Positions 44,851-55,304 of a stretch of 64,000 nucleotides of DNA are shown here, one piece after another (position 1 is the first letter of the stretch; the number at the start of each line of letters is the position of its first letter). Location of the stretch: NCBI GenBank assembly GCA_963995525.1, contig CAXEFP010001012.1, positions 62,001 to 126,000 of the forward strand, read 5' to 3'. The notes beneath the pieces are model-generated. The model was not told where the DNA came from. It did not search any database and worked only from the letters and a program-made list of their open reading frames with translations. This DNA comes from Escarpia spicata (lineage: Eukaryota > Annelida > Polychaeta > Sabellida > Siboglinidae). The translations under genes and the position numbers were made by a program.

Positions 44851-45379
44851 CTGACTGACTCCCTTTATGTGTAGAGATGAGGTCAAGAGTCTCAAGCAGG
44901 GACTGCTCTACACGTACACACCTAATAATTCTAACCTACACTTTTCCTTAAATTTGCACAGATTGGCTACATAGTCCAGTACACTAGCTGTTGCTATGCC
45001 TGGCCAGATGCTCATTTGAAATAAGCCAATCACATTGAAAACAGATGATTCAACCTGTACAATAGACAAAGAAGCAGATGTGACTGTCATTATGTTCAAA
45101 GTGGTGTGCATTTGTGCTTTATGAGATTGTTTAGAAAATTATTCTTGTTGAGTGTTTGTTGGTTGTAACTGAGATAACCTGGGTTACACACTTTTATTAA
45201 ACAAACTACGCATATTACGTAAACCGTTCGTATGCTTTAATGTCAATGAAGGTGATTGACGGTGAACTAAATGACTTGAGGGAGTTTCAGACTGTTTAGT
45301 TATTTCTTGATGACAAGGACTACTTGCTACTGCCCTGACCAGTCGAGTGAGAATTTTCAATATTCTGCGACTCTTACAG

Positions 45380-45449
45380 AGACACAAGCAGCAGACAAAG
45401 AAACGGGATGATCTGATACGTTCCCTTGCCCAGGAATACCACTTTGAGG
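45380..45449 (+). CDS. RAD50: RAD50 exon (23 codons, exits in phase 1)
   Basis: CTCTTACAG acceptor and GAGG|GTAAGA donor. Reads RHKQQTKKRDDLIRSLAQEY, then HFE and the first base of a Gly codon. The RD.LI.SLA pattern followed by a Gly-Phe-Glu is the most diagnostic RAD50 motif in the window. Confidence 0.88.
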
Positions 45450-46129
45450 GTAAGACCAACTAATTGACTGACATTTCTAATAGGTCATGCCACATAAAAT
45501 CACCGGATGGTCAAACACATTATGTCTTCTGATATCTTCAATTTTTTTTACCAGACAATCCTCAAATACCCAAACAAACAAAACTAAAATGTTTGTTTCC
45601 TACTCCTAGTAGCTTCTGAGATAACATTGTTTTTGTGACCCCAATTATACCCATGTTTGCATTTAAATTACCAGGTACTGATATTATTGTAGATTAAATG
45701 ATGCTATCCAGTTCTGGGAATCACTCGAAAGAATGCTTTGTTGAACGTTAAATAAGTTGTGGTTTATCTGGGTAAGTTGAGGAGGCAAATTTAAGAGAAT
45801 TTTAGATGCAGTCATAATTAATTATTCATACATTTATTTTAATTAATTCATTAGTAGTGTATTTATTTAATTATTTATTTATATCTTTATACATATATAG
45901 TTGATTTTATTTCATAGTAATTATTGCATATTTAGCACATTAGTATTTTAAATATGTATAATTATATATGGTTATATGTGTTATTAATGTCGAGCCCACA
46001 TTTCTCTCTTATCACGTTAATAAATAAACGTCATTCATTTGGCCTTTTTTCATCACTATATTGGACTCTGTGTTGTTGCTTGCATAAATGGTTATATGTG
46101 TTATTAATTTAATTTCCATGACCTTTATA

Positions 46130-46190
46130 CAGCATCCCAGAACATTTATTTGGATGTGGCGCTATATAAAAAAATGTACTATTATGATTA
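46130..46190 (+). mobile_element. CR1-type LINE tail fragment
   Basis: TTTGGATGTGGCGCTATATA followed by an A-run matches the end of the LINE at 1.87-1.9 kb. Only the last tens of bases are recognisable. It lies just before a RAD50 exon. Confidence 0.55.
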
Positions 46191-46223
46191 TGACTGCTTA
46201 CAAGGAGATGTTTTCTCCCGCAG

Positions 46224-46321
46224 GGTTTGAAGGTAGCCTGGGGGTGGAACGCATCAAGAGACTTGTGTCATTGCTCGATCAACGAGCAAAGACCTGCCTA
46301 GAGGACGCCACGGCCACCAAG
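46224..46321 (+). CDS. RAD50: RAD50 exon (completes Gly, then 32 codons)
   Basis: TTTTCTCCCGCAG acceptor and AAG|GTTAGT donor. Enters in phase 1 and reads GFEGSLGVERIKRLVSLLDQ, then RAKTCLEDATATK, in the position of the GFE....I..F..L segment of RAD50. Exits in phase 0. Confidence 0.85.
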
Positions 46322-46937
46322 GTTAGTTCCATCCTAGCTCACTACTGGAGTTGTTGCATCAGTTTGAAACATTTCAACATTTTTTATATTCTTATTTTGA
46401 TGCAACTCCCAATGTACATTTATTTAGTTAGTTAGTTAACTACCAGTGGTACTTTATATTTTATACAAAATCATTATGTGATATAGTCTTAGATACTCTT
46501 TTTTTTTTAATAGTATTTATATATTTATCCTTTAGTATATTAATTTATTGTTTGTAAACAGAGTCTAAGTTATTATTATTATTATGAATGGTGGTTTGGT
46601 CGTCACTTTGCTACAGTGGCACCACCTATCAAGTACAACCGACATTAGTCATCAGTTGATTCCAGTGGTTACTGGCTTTGGAAGCAGTTTTGGATCGCAC
46701 AAAACTTAAGTTCCATACCATGTTATTTTTGGAGGAGCGGGACGTGTTAAGCAAATACAAAATTGTGTGTGTGGTGGCTTGGTTATTGCTGTATCATTGG
46801 GGAAATAAATTGACACAGTGGCGCAACCACCCGGGTGGAACAAATCATTGTACTTTGATGCTAACTGTGGGCAGCAGAATTGTGGTTTTGGTGGCTAGGT
46901 CATCTCAGTTGAATCTGATAGTTATTGGCACATGCGG

Positions 46938-47436
46938 ATAGACACACACACACCCATATACACCTACACATGTGTGTGCATACGCACAGTAATATGCATG
47001 TAAATCACACATACATGGATACACTAATACAACACTAAGCAACAGTGACACATGCACGCACGCACGCACGCACACTCGGTGGCTCGCTCACTCATACTCA
47101 CTCGCGCATGCACACACACAGTGGCACACACACACTCACCCTCACGCACTCACACCACACACACACACACACTCATCCTCATGCACACACTCATACACAC
47201 TCAATCACACTCACGCTCGCACACGCGTGCTCGCACTCACGCTCACTTGCACACATTCACATGCACGCACACAGACACAGACACACACACACACACACAT
47301 CCTCACGCACACACTCATACACACTCAATCACACTCACGCTCGCACACGCGTGCTCGCACTCACGCTCACTTGCACACATTCACATGCACGCACACAGAC
47401 ACACACACAGACACACACACAGATACACACACACAG

Positions 47437-47470
<34 letters not shown>

Positions 47471-47575
47471 CCTCACGCACACACTCATACACACGCAATC
47501 ATACTCACGCTCGCACACGCGTGCTCGCACTCACGCTCACTTCCACACATTCACATGCACGCACACAGACACACA

Positions 47576-47660
<85 letters not shown>

Positions 47661-48075
47661 CCTCACGCACACACTCATACACACTCAATCACGCACACGC
47701 GTGCTCGCACTCACGCTCACTTGCACACATTCACATGCACGCACACAGACACACACACAGATACACACACACATACACACACACACACTCATACACACTC
47801 AATCACACTCACGCTTGCACACGCGTGCTCGCACTCACACTCACTTGCACACATTCACATGCACGTACACAGACACACACACAGATACACACACACACAC
47901 ACACGCACACGCACACGCACACACACACACACACACACATCCTCACGGATGCACACACACGCATATGTGCACACGCGCACACACACACAGATACACACAC
48001 TCATCCTAACGGATGCACACACATGCGCACACGCGCATATGCGCACATGCACACACACACACACACTCACTAACT
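46938..48075 (+). repeat. Intronic CA-rich satellite with a higher-order unit
   Basis: Beyond simple (CA)n, a block with CATCCTCACGCACACACTCA, CGCTCGCACACGCGTGCTCG and CACTTGCACACATTCACATG recurs about five times, at spacings of about 110-190 bp set by variable (CA)n runs. All three plus frames are open for long stretches; none is coding. Confidence 0.92.
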
Positions 48076-48092
48076 CATCCTAAATGTTGCAG

Positions 48093-48197
48093 TTGAAGTA
48101 TGAGAGAGAGGAGACGGAGCTACAGGACCGTATAGATGGGGAGAGGAGCCAGAAAACAGCGCTGGAGACAAGCAAGACGATGAAGAACAACACCCTT
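48093..48197 (+). CDS. RAD50: RAD50 exon (35 codons)
   Basis: TAAATGTTGCAG acceptor and CTT|GTTAGT donor, phase 0 at both ends. Reads LKYEREETELQDRIDGERSQ, then KTALETSKTMKNNTL, coiled coil. The acceptor lies just 3' of the CA satellite. Confidence 0.8.
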
Positions 48198-48918
48198 GTT
48201 AGTACCAGTTGTCCCTTCGCCTCCCGTAGCTCCCTGGCCGTAGTGTAAACACGATGTAACGCATCCACAACAACGGTAGCTGTTCCTGCAACAACAAAAA
48301 CTCCAAATATCTATATAGGAATATTCTTCAGTTATCTGGCAATACTAGATGCCACTTAACAACTAACCAAGGGCAGATATTATCACCGTTACCGTACTTT
48401 GTGTTCAACTTGTTCCTGCTGACTATTTCATTTTTGCTGTTGCCAATTAAAGCGTTGCATGCAGCTGATGATAATTATTGCTTCCCAGTAAATTGAACAT
48501 GACATTAGTGAGTGAATGACATTATTCAGTAAAAATTATATACATGCAACAAGTACAAAAAACAGTCATATATATGTATAATGTTATAATCAAGGATAAC
48601 ATGAAAGCACACAAAAGTACACTTATTTCCAATGTTGTCCTACAAAATAATTAATAAATATTGATAATAAAAACTGTATTAAATTTAAAAATATATAATA
48701 AATAAAACAATATATAGATATTCTCAAAGAAGATATAAAAATGTGAGTATTGTAACAAAACATGTAAACTAGTTAGACATTGTAATTATCCTACACACAA
48801 GTTGTAGGCCTCATCTAAAGTGTGTTTACATAGCATTCCTAAACACAACTGTTGTATCAAGCAGAAACTATTTTTGTTGTAGTTGACCTTGTGACGTTAT
48901 TTGTTATTTCATCTTCAG

Positions 48919-49020
48919 AAACAGAATGTTGTTGAGATGAGAAACATAAAACAGGAGTTGAATGCAGCCGAAGTATCGGACCAGAAACTGTATGACGTAG
49001 TGCGAGAGATACGTACCACC
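48919..49020 (+). CDS. RAD50: RAD50 exon (34 codons)
   Basis: ATCTTCAG acceptor and ACC|GTAAGT donor, phase 0 at both ends. Reads KQNVVEMRNIKQELNAAEVS, then DQKLYDVVREIRTT, matching the KKQNELK..K.ELQ-like stretch of RAD50. Confidence 0.8.
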
Positions 49021-49575
49021 GTAAGTAGCTACAAACTCACCTATCAGATATGTGATATGTTTGTTTGTAGTAATAATGAGAATCTCACCAATAAAATATG
49101 TGGTATATCAAATTCGTTTTATTCTGATTGGCGTACAACTCCTTTTTTAGCAGTGTCTGACGCCGTGACAGTGATCTTTAAAACCAACCCTGACTGTTGA
49201 ATCCATCATTGTGATTTTGTTTCTACTAATGTCACACTAGATTCAAAGATCAGTAAAAAAAAAAAGAAAACCTCCTAAATGGTCATACTTCACAGTGTTC
49301 TAGTGCCCTGTTATTCATAAGTGGTGCATTAGTCACTTGCCAGTCACGTCTGCTGAGATGGCTGTACCCAGAAACACAAGAAAATGGGTGCACACCCCTG
49401 TACGCTTATTGGAATGCAAAATTTGATTTTTGCGTTAAGCTTACTGTATACGTAATAGAACGAATATGTATGTGCAGTTTAAATATCTCGGAAACAAAAC
49501 TAAACACATATAAACTGAATGCCGATTTCGTGAAAACTTAAATTGTTGAGTTTGTTCATTGGTTTCTGTTTCCAG

Positions 49576-49686
49576 GAGGACGAACTGAAAAATACCGAGG
49601 AGTCAGTTGACCTTGACACTCTGAGGTCACAGGTCACAACCCAGCAGAAAGAGAAAGAAACTAGACGTCGCAAGGAAGAGGCTTGA
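49576..49686 (+). CDS. RAD50: RAD50 exon with apparent frameshift
   Basis: TTTCTGTTTCCAG acceptor and CTTGA|GTAAGT donor. From the acceptor it reads EDELKNTEESVDLDTLRSQV, then TTQQKEKE, and then in the same frame ends in TGA just before the donor. One frame over, the last bases read KLDVARKRLD. This joins the next exon as RLD-DEMNQM with the correct RAD50 pattern (LDxEMxQ). One extra base in the A-rich run GAGAAAGAAAC (49651-49661) would explain both. Mutation or assembly error cannot be told apart here. Confidence 0.75.
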   Translation, partial: EDELKNTEESVDLDTLRSQVTTQQKEKETRRRKEEA

Positions 49687-50780
49687 GTAAGTTCTGTGAA
49701 GATTAACTTCTCTTGTTTATAAAGTTAATCTGTTGTTATGTTACTTGAAGACATTCCAGAGAGAATATCATGTGTATATCTAACTATCTTCTTCTAAATG
49801 ACATGTCTCTCACAGGCATTGACGATCTTGACCCTCTAAACTGCACGGTCGTTTGAAGTTTGAAGCAATTCTGTTGTGCTCCTTCCACACCATGTTAACA
49901 TAGTATTGCATATTTGATCCTCTAGCATCATGTGGATCTTTATCCTTCAAGGATCTCTGTTGTTACTATATGTTCTAACTTTCCCATTGTATCACCTATA
50001 AATCTTGCTTGTTGTCTTCTAATTTTGTTAATGACCTTTCTTTTTGATTTGATTGTCATTTGGATGACTTCATTTCTTTTCTTCTCAGTCCATGAGACTG
50101 GCAGCATTCTTCTTAAAAACAAAATTTCAGCGGTTTCTACGTTTGACTATAATTGTGCGTTAATGGTTTACTTCTATTAATTTAGGAAAAGTAACTCCAT
50201 AATTTTTACCAAATTCCTCGTGGGTTAAGGGTTCTTACCGGACATTAAACGGAAGTGAATCGATTGTTCTTAACATAATATGTAACTTACATCAATCGTA
50301 GAAACCATGCGCACTGCAAAAACTGCTAAAATGTACATCATGTCAAACATCTGGTAGGAATACTTTGGGAAACCATCTTCGATGACTGAGTAAGTAGCGC
50401 CATCTAGAGGAAGGGCATTGTATTCGGAGGATGGGCATTTTTACTATTACATTTAATAAAACTGAAAATGATTAATAAAAAAAATGAAAAGAAAGACAAT
50501 AAAAATTGTAAACATATTAAATGTACACAATCTGTAATGTAGTTTGTGAGTGGTGACGTCCTTTTATTACATGTGACACCTGACAATTTGGATGCAGTGG
50601 CACCCCCGTCTTTTGTGGGGTTTGATGCCCCTGTATTTACACTTACTGATTATTGCACAGGGTACAGTGATTTTCTTTCACACCCTTTCAGTGCAGCTAT
50701 GTAGTGACACCCAACAATTTGAAGGGAGTGACAACTCCATCATTTGTGGGTTGTGACACCCCCCATTTTGCATGTTGAAG

Positions 50781-50873
50781 TGATGAGATGAATCAGATGA
50801 GCCTGGAGTCGACTGTACAAACTCAGCTGAGTGTGTACCGCAAAGACAAGACGGCTAAGGAGGAACACATACG
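50781..50873 (+). CDS. RAD50: RAD50 exon (31 codons)
   Basis: Acceptor CATGTTGAAG. The first base completes the Asp of the preceding exon, then DEMNQMSLESTVQTQLSVYR and KDKTAKEEHIR, closely matching the RAD50 DKxxKxEQIRK block. The donor is probably ACG|GTGACT (phase 2); in frame, the sequence meets TGA immediately after. No exon continuing the protein was found to about 58 kb. Confidence 0.78.
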
Positions 50874-51325
50874 GTGACTGTGAGTCAGCACACATTTCTA
50901 TCTAAACCCTTTAGACTTCGAATGGCCGAAAGCAGCCAGGCACCGGTTTCCTTGAGCGGCTGCAAACGGCCTCAAACTTTTCATAACTTTGACCACACGT
51001 GGAGGTGGCGTCCTCTTAGGGATACTTATGCAACTTGTTTCACTGAATTCTTCAATTTCTTGAGTGTGTCTGCTGTGTGCTAGGGGTATTTTTATTGGAA
51101 GTTTTTGAATGAGCGCTGTTTTAAAAAAATCAGCTGACAAAAAGTTCCCAGATATGCACTGCCTTCTATGTAAACACTCCCAGACACGGCGTAATGTGTT
51201 TTGCACATATAATTTAAAAGGTGATTAGTATAGTTAGCACCGTCTTGTGTGGAATTCAATTGTCTTTAAGATATACACAACTTGTAATGTTAGGAAAGGA
51301 ATTACAAGAAACGTAAATGCAAAAA
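50874..51325. other. Unassigned sequence
   Basis: No exon continuing the RAD50 frame was found here. Confidence 0.5.
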
Positions 51326-51415
51326 GCTAGGTGATTTTATGCACGCACTGGATTCGCTAGGTGATTTTATGCACCCACTGGATTCGCTAGGTGATTTTAT
51401 GCACCCACTGCAAGG
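51326..51415 (+). repeat. 30-bp tandem repeat, 3 units
   Basis: GCTAGGTGATTTTATGCACC followed by CACTGGATTC occurs three times with one substitution; the last unit diverges at its end. Confidence 0.92.
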
Positions 51416-51830
51416 GTTCGCAGCGCGTTTCATAAACTGACGTAGGTTTTAAAGGGAAACAAAAGGGACACCTAAGTGAGTTAATACAATATAACCATTT
51501 GCAACTACAGTCAACATTTTAAAGTCGGTGGCTAACTCGGAATGAGGTCTCAAAGTGGAAGACGAAACGCCAGCTCATTTACTGGTTTCTCGTACTGTCT
51601 TCGCCTTAAATGCAGAGTTACACCATGCACCATACAGACGTAACATTTTTACAAGTTATAGCGACAGAGTAAATTCAGCGATTTTTTATTTTGTAAACTG
51701 CTTTACTACGAATGACCCTAAGCGGATGTTTTCCATACTTTGCCTGAGAAGCTGTACATCATCGAGCACACATCTCTGGCTCGTATCCAGTCTGAGAAAA
51801 TTGTGTTTAGCTATTACCATGAATAACATG

Positions 51831-51952
51831 TACCCAGACTTTACATATGTACCCAGACTTTATATATGTACCCAGACTTTACATGTGTACCCAGACTTTA
51901 CATGTGTACCCAGACTTTACATGTGTACCCACACTTTATATGTGTATCCCTG
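51831..51952 (+). repeat. 19-bp tandem repeat, about 6 units
   Basis: ACCCAGACTTTACATGTGT repeated with small changes. It abuts the truncated end of the LINE fragment that follows. Confidence 0.95.
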
Positions 51953-52802
51953 ATATTACCTCTTTCCAGCTAGACTCATCTCCATTTACTGAAACTTTTT
52001 GTTTTCTATCTGTGATGAATGATTCTATCCAGTTAATCAGTTCTTCTGAAATGTTGAAGCTTTTTAATTTGCTAATTAATCTTTTGTGTGGCACGGTGTC
52101 AAAGGCTTTTTTGAATCAATATAAATGACATCAGTGTGGTTGCCCTTATCCATTTCTTTAGTCCAGTCATCTATTATTTTGATTAGTTGTAGAACTGTTG
52201 ATCGGCCACATATAAGTCCATATTGTTTTTGGCTAAATAGATTATTTACTTTCATGTAGTTTGTAATGTGATTTCGAATAATTGTTTCCATACATTTACA
52301 TACTACGCTTGTTAAACTTATTGGGCGGTAGTTACTAGCTAGTTTCTTGTTTCCATTTTTATAAATTGCTGATATTTTAGCCTCTTTCCAGTCATTGGGA
52401 ATGCAGGAAGTTTTAATCGACGTTTCAAAAATGTGCTTTAAGGGTTGACAATATACTTGCTGACAACTCATTTAGTAGCCTGGCGCCTATTCCATCTGGG
52501 CCAGGCGATGTGCTTATATTAAGTTGTTTTAACGTCAGTAGTATTCGATTTTCAGTTAGTTTTAATTTGTCCATCGCATGTTTATTGTTTACTTTAGGTA
52601 TGGTTGGTATAGGCCCCGACTGTTCTTTGGTGAATACACTGGAGAAATAGTCAGCAAGTATATTTGCTTTTTCTTCATCTTCATTTGTTGTTTGAGATTT
52701 TAGGTTGGTGGGGTCTATGTTCTGTTCCCCAATTCCTTGTTTGATTGTAGTTTTTGATTTATAATATTTCCAAAAGACTTTTGGGTTTTTCTTGGTCTGG
52801 GA
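51953..52802 (-). pseudogene. L2/Jockey-like LINE reverse transcriptase fragment
   Basis: The minus strand reads KNPKVFWKYYKSKTTIKQG, ADYFSSVFTKEQSG, SPGPDGIGARLLNELSASIL, IPNDWKEAKISAIYKNGNKK, NYRPISLTSVVCKCMETIIR, CGRSTVLQLIKIIDDWTKEM, VIYIDSKK and, after one frame change near 52125, KAFDTVPHKRLISKLKSFNI. The 3' half of RT, including the YxDD box, is missing. It is probably the family of the nested element at 14.4 kb. Confidence 0.88.
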
Positions 52803-52845
52803 GGCAAGTTAGACTAGAGTATTTAAAATCTGCACATTTTTACAG

Positions 52846-52925
52846 ACACGACTAATCACTTACGATGACAAAGGAGGATGAAAAGACGGCCACGACGACT
52901 AACGACGCAAAGCAGCACGAACAAG
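52846..52925 (+). other. Possible exon with start codon
   Basis: CACATTTTTACAG acceptor and CAAG|GTAAGG donor bound 80 bp. All frames have an early stop except downstream of ATG at 52865, which reads MTKEDEKTATTTNDAKQHEQ and exits in phase 1. This does not match the phase needed by the terminal exon at 53599. It could be a 5' exon of that gene if one base is wrong. Confidence 0.3.
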
Positions 52926-53004
52926 GTAAGGTTTTATAATGTTAACACACTTGTGTGTTGTCATTACTTGTATGACATTTCTACTGGCTTACCTACACCG
53001 TCTC

Positions 53005-53140
53005 AAACCAACGAATTTCCCGAGTCGATTCATACCACTACCTAGGAGTTACAATAACTTCTAAACTCTCATGGAGAACGAATGCCCACACCACTGCTTC
53101 TCAATCTTTCGCTCGCAATGCGCATTTCATTAAAACAGAA
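53005..53140 (+). pseudogene. Non-LTR retrotransposon RT fragment (post-catalytic)
   Basis: The plus strand reads QRISRVDSYHYLGVTITSKL, then SWRTNAHTTASQSFARNAHF, the YLGVTI..DLSW..H block found after the YADD box in Jockey-like LINE RTs. About 45 residues, isolated. Confidence 0.75.
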
Positions 53141-53439
53141 TATAAATATATTTATTCATATTCTCTTTAGCGTTATTGTTTGGTGTGAACACACACAGAC
53201 ACGGCTGACCAGAAAAGTTCTACATTGACCAGAAAATTTTGACACTAAAAACCGGAAGTGTTGAGAAACAACTTAAAATGACCGATTAGACCCCCTTAGC
53301 GGCCAGCTAGAGTAAATCTGAGCACACCACGTGACTCGCCATTTCATTGCACACCTGACTGACCTGTTTTAAACAGGCGTGACGTAATTAAAAAAAAAAT
53401 TCTTGGTTAGGGCCATAAATTTTCAGCCATATTGCAGAC

Positions 53440-53508
53440 ACACGCGCGCACACACACATACACACACACACACTCACTCACTCAACACACATACACACTC
53501 AACACACA
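53440..53508 (+). repeat. Short CA-rich microsatellite
   Basis: CACACACATACACACACACA with ACTC and AACACACA variants. Confidence 0.9.
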
Positions 53509-53598
53509 CTGTAAACTGTATGAAATCTTGTGTGTTATAATTACTGTGATGAATGGTGTCATTTATTTATTGTGTATTGTTGCTGTACTGTTTCACAG

Positions 53599-53832
53599 GA
53601 GGCGCCCACAGTGAGTGTCGAACCCGTGCAACACTGTCGCAAGAGATCGCGCAGAGCTGGCTTCACTGCGGAAGACGTAGCGTTCTTGTGCCGTACGTAT
53701 CCGCTGCGTGGGCCAGTGTACAAACGGAATGTGCTAGCCGACGCAGAGTTCAACCCAGAATTGCAGTCGCTCTTGGCTAGATTCACTATGAAGCAGGTCA
53801 CAGACAGAATACGTGCACTCCACCGTGCTTGA
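53599..53832 (+). CDS. Terminal exon of an unidentified gene
   Basis: After the acceptor CTGTTTCACAG, 77 codons read EAPTVSVEPVQHCRKRSRRA, GFTAEDVAFLCRTYPLRGPV, YKRNVLADAEFNPELQSLLA and RFTMKQVTDRIRALHRA, ending at TGA 53830-53832. The pattern of a basic patch, a (F/W)TxEDVxFL helix, a small loop and an RFTxKQVxDRIRxL helix resembles a SANT/Myb-like DNA-binding fold or a zinc-finger-less regulator tail. This is inference. Codon and amino-acid composition are convincing. Entry phase 0. The 3' UTR would be the duplicated region that follows. Confidence 0.6.
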   Translation, partial: EAPTVSVEPVQHCRKRSRRAGFTAEDVAFLCRTYPLRGPVYKRNVLADAEFNPELQSLLARFTMKQVTDRIRALHRA

Positions 53833-53999
53833 GCAAGCTAACACTTGTTAAATATTGCCCTTTCCCATATTGTTACAAGTTAAATACTACCCAAGTTCTC
53901 CCTACATACATCGTCTTATTGTCATGTGGTCTCGGTGTCGATCGAATCACCTGTGTAAGAATAATGTTGAAAATGCTATTATTAAACATGTGGAATGGA

Positions 54000-55260
54000 G
54001 GGCATTAAACATTGTGATAAGCGCATTGTACCTTGTACATTGTACACAACTGGTTTTAAAGATTAATGTGGCAAGATTATTGCATTAGCTATTGCATTAG
54101 GAAGTGTCAAAAAATGTTGTGACATTGTTGGATAGTTTATACTATGCATGCCCTGTGTCAAACCAGTTTGACTGCTTTAAGAACAAGCATTAAGAACAGA
54201 CATGTGTATTTACTGTATGTCTTAAACAGGCACAGAACTCACAGAAGTCCTAATGTAACCAATAGGCCATATCTCTGTTAGTACTGAACATATCTTTTGG
54301 AGTACTAATTAGATAAATGAATAGTACATGATATGTGGAATGTGGGCTCATTTGCTTGTTGTTTTTGTTGCAGTGCCATGACAATGAACATTTCTAGTGT
54401 GAGGGATAGAGGGGCGGCATGCATCCTTGAAAATTATTCGGAGCTAACAACTGTATGTGTGATCATGCAGTTGTCAAGAATCATTAGCTAGAATACTCCT
54501 TTGTGCAATAAGGTGGAAAATTTTGGGACTGCGAGGTGAGGTGGGACTTTAGGTTTGAGCTTTTTTCATGATGTCTTGAAAAATGCTCAAACCTGAACAA
54601 CAGTCACTGCAGTCAGATATCCTTGCAGTCCCAAAATTGTCCACCAAAGGAGTATTCTAGCTAAAGATTCTTGACAGTTGCACGATCATACATAATACAT
54701 ACAGTTGTGTTGTTAGCTCAGAATAATGTTCAAGGATGTCAAAATCCATCTCACTCATTGCCATGGTAGTAATACACAACCAACCAACCAACCAATTCAT
54801 TTGTCTAATCAGTGCTCCAAATCTGGTTATGATATGTTCAATATTAACACAGAGATATGGCATATTGGTTATATGGGTGTTTTCGAGTAGTGGCTACCCT
54901 TAATATGAATGGGACACTCAGTGTTCATCATCAGGTTTTCGGTTGAGTGAAACCTAATACAATGTATGTTATTGTAGGTGTGTAGATAGAAGTCGGTCGG
55001 TCGATCGACAGGGTTGTAGTTTTTGTACCTGGCTGGGTACATTGTTGTCTTGGAATAGTGTTTCAGATGCAGTCTTTTGTACGTATGTGTGTGTGTGTGT
55101 ACGTATATATTCTGCTATGGTATTGGTACAAAATGCAAAAATGTATATTGTATGTAGAGTAGAATTTGATTGTGTGTTATGTATTACTGCGGTCGAGTCA
55201 TTAGCAATTCTAGTTGGTTTACTACCTAATTGGTGGTTGGGTGGGTAAAATCCATTAGCA
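54000..55260 (+). repeat. Tandem duplication, copy 1 (with insertion)
   Basis: Landmarks TTAAACATTGTGATAAGC, GACATGTGTATTTACTGT, CACAGAAGTCCTAATG, AATATGAATGGGACAC, GTTGTAGTTTTTGTACCTGG and GCGGTCGAGTCATT occur in the same order in copy 2. This copy is longer mainly because of the foldback element at 54256-54901. Confidence 0.88.
54256..54901. mobile_element. Foldback element, 646 bp
   Basis: The left arm, starting TAACCAATAGGCCATATCTC, pairs with the right arm ending GAGATATGGCATATTGGTTA over about 280 bp with gaps. Other paired blocks are AGCTAGAATACTCCTTTG with CAAAGGAGTATTCTAGCT and CATCCTTGAA with TTCAAGGATG. The centre lies near 54580. The paralogous site in copy 2 reads CCTAATG directly followed by AATATGAATGGG, showing that this segment is an insertion. 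About 29 bp beyond the right arm belongs to neither the arm nor the empty site. No coding capacity. Confidence 0.85.
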
Positions 55261-55304
55261 TTAGCATACCGGTTGTTGATGATGATGAATTTCAATTCAT
55301 CATA

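Larger units (their letters stand above)
44359..50873 (+). other. RAD50: RAD50 locus, coiled-coil exons only (partial)
   Basis: RAD50 is the ATPase of the MRE11-RAD50-NBS1 complex, which tethers and processes DNA ends. Seven short exons (34, 23+, 32+, 35, 34, 37 and 31 codons) encode a contiguous stretch of the ascending coiled coil. It runs from before the RHKQQ..RDDLIRSLAQEY block to DEMNQ..YRKDKTAKEEHIR, in the order seen in animal RAD50. I see no Walker A exon upstream and no zinc-hook (CxxC) or C-terminal ATPase exon downstream. Introns carry LINE tails, a dispersed repeat and about 1.1 kb of CA-type satellite. The sixth exon has an apparent one-base insertion. It may be a partial duplicate, or a gene with very long introns reaching beyond what I could recognise. 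Confidence 0.8.

Noticed and set aside
47045..48083. Three overlapping open frames of 260-343 codons
   Set aside because: CA-rich intronic satellite; all frames are open because CA repeats lack stop codons.
52846..52925. Next RAD50 exon
   Set aside because: Joining to the exon ending at 50873 gives an immediate stop in the required phase, and no residue pattern matches RAD50.
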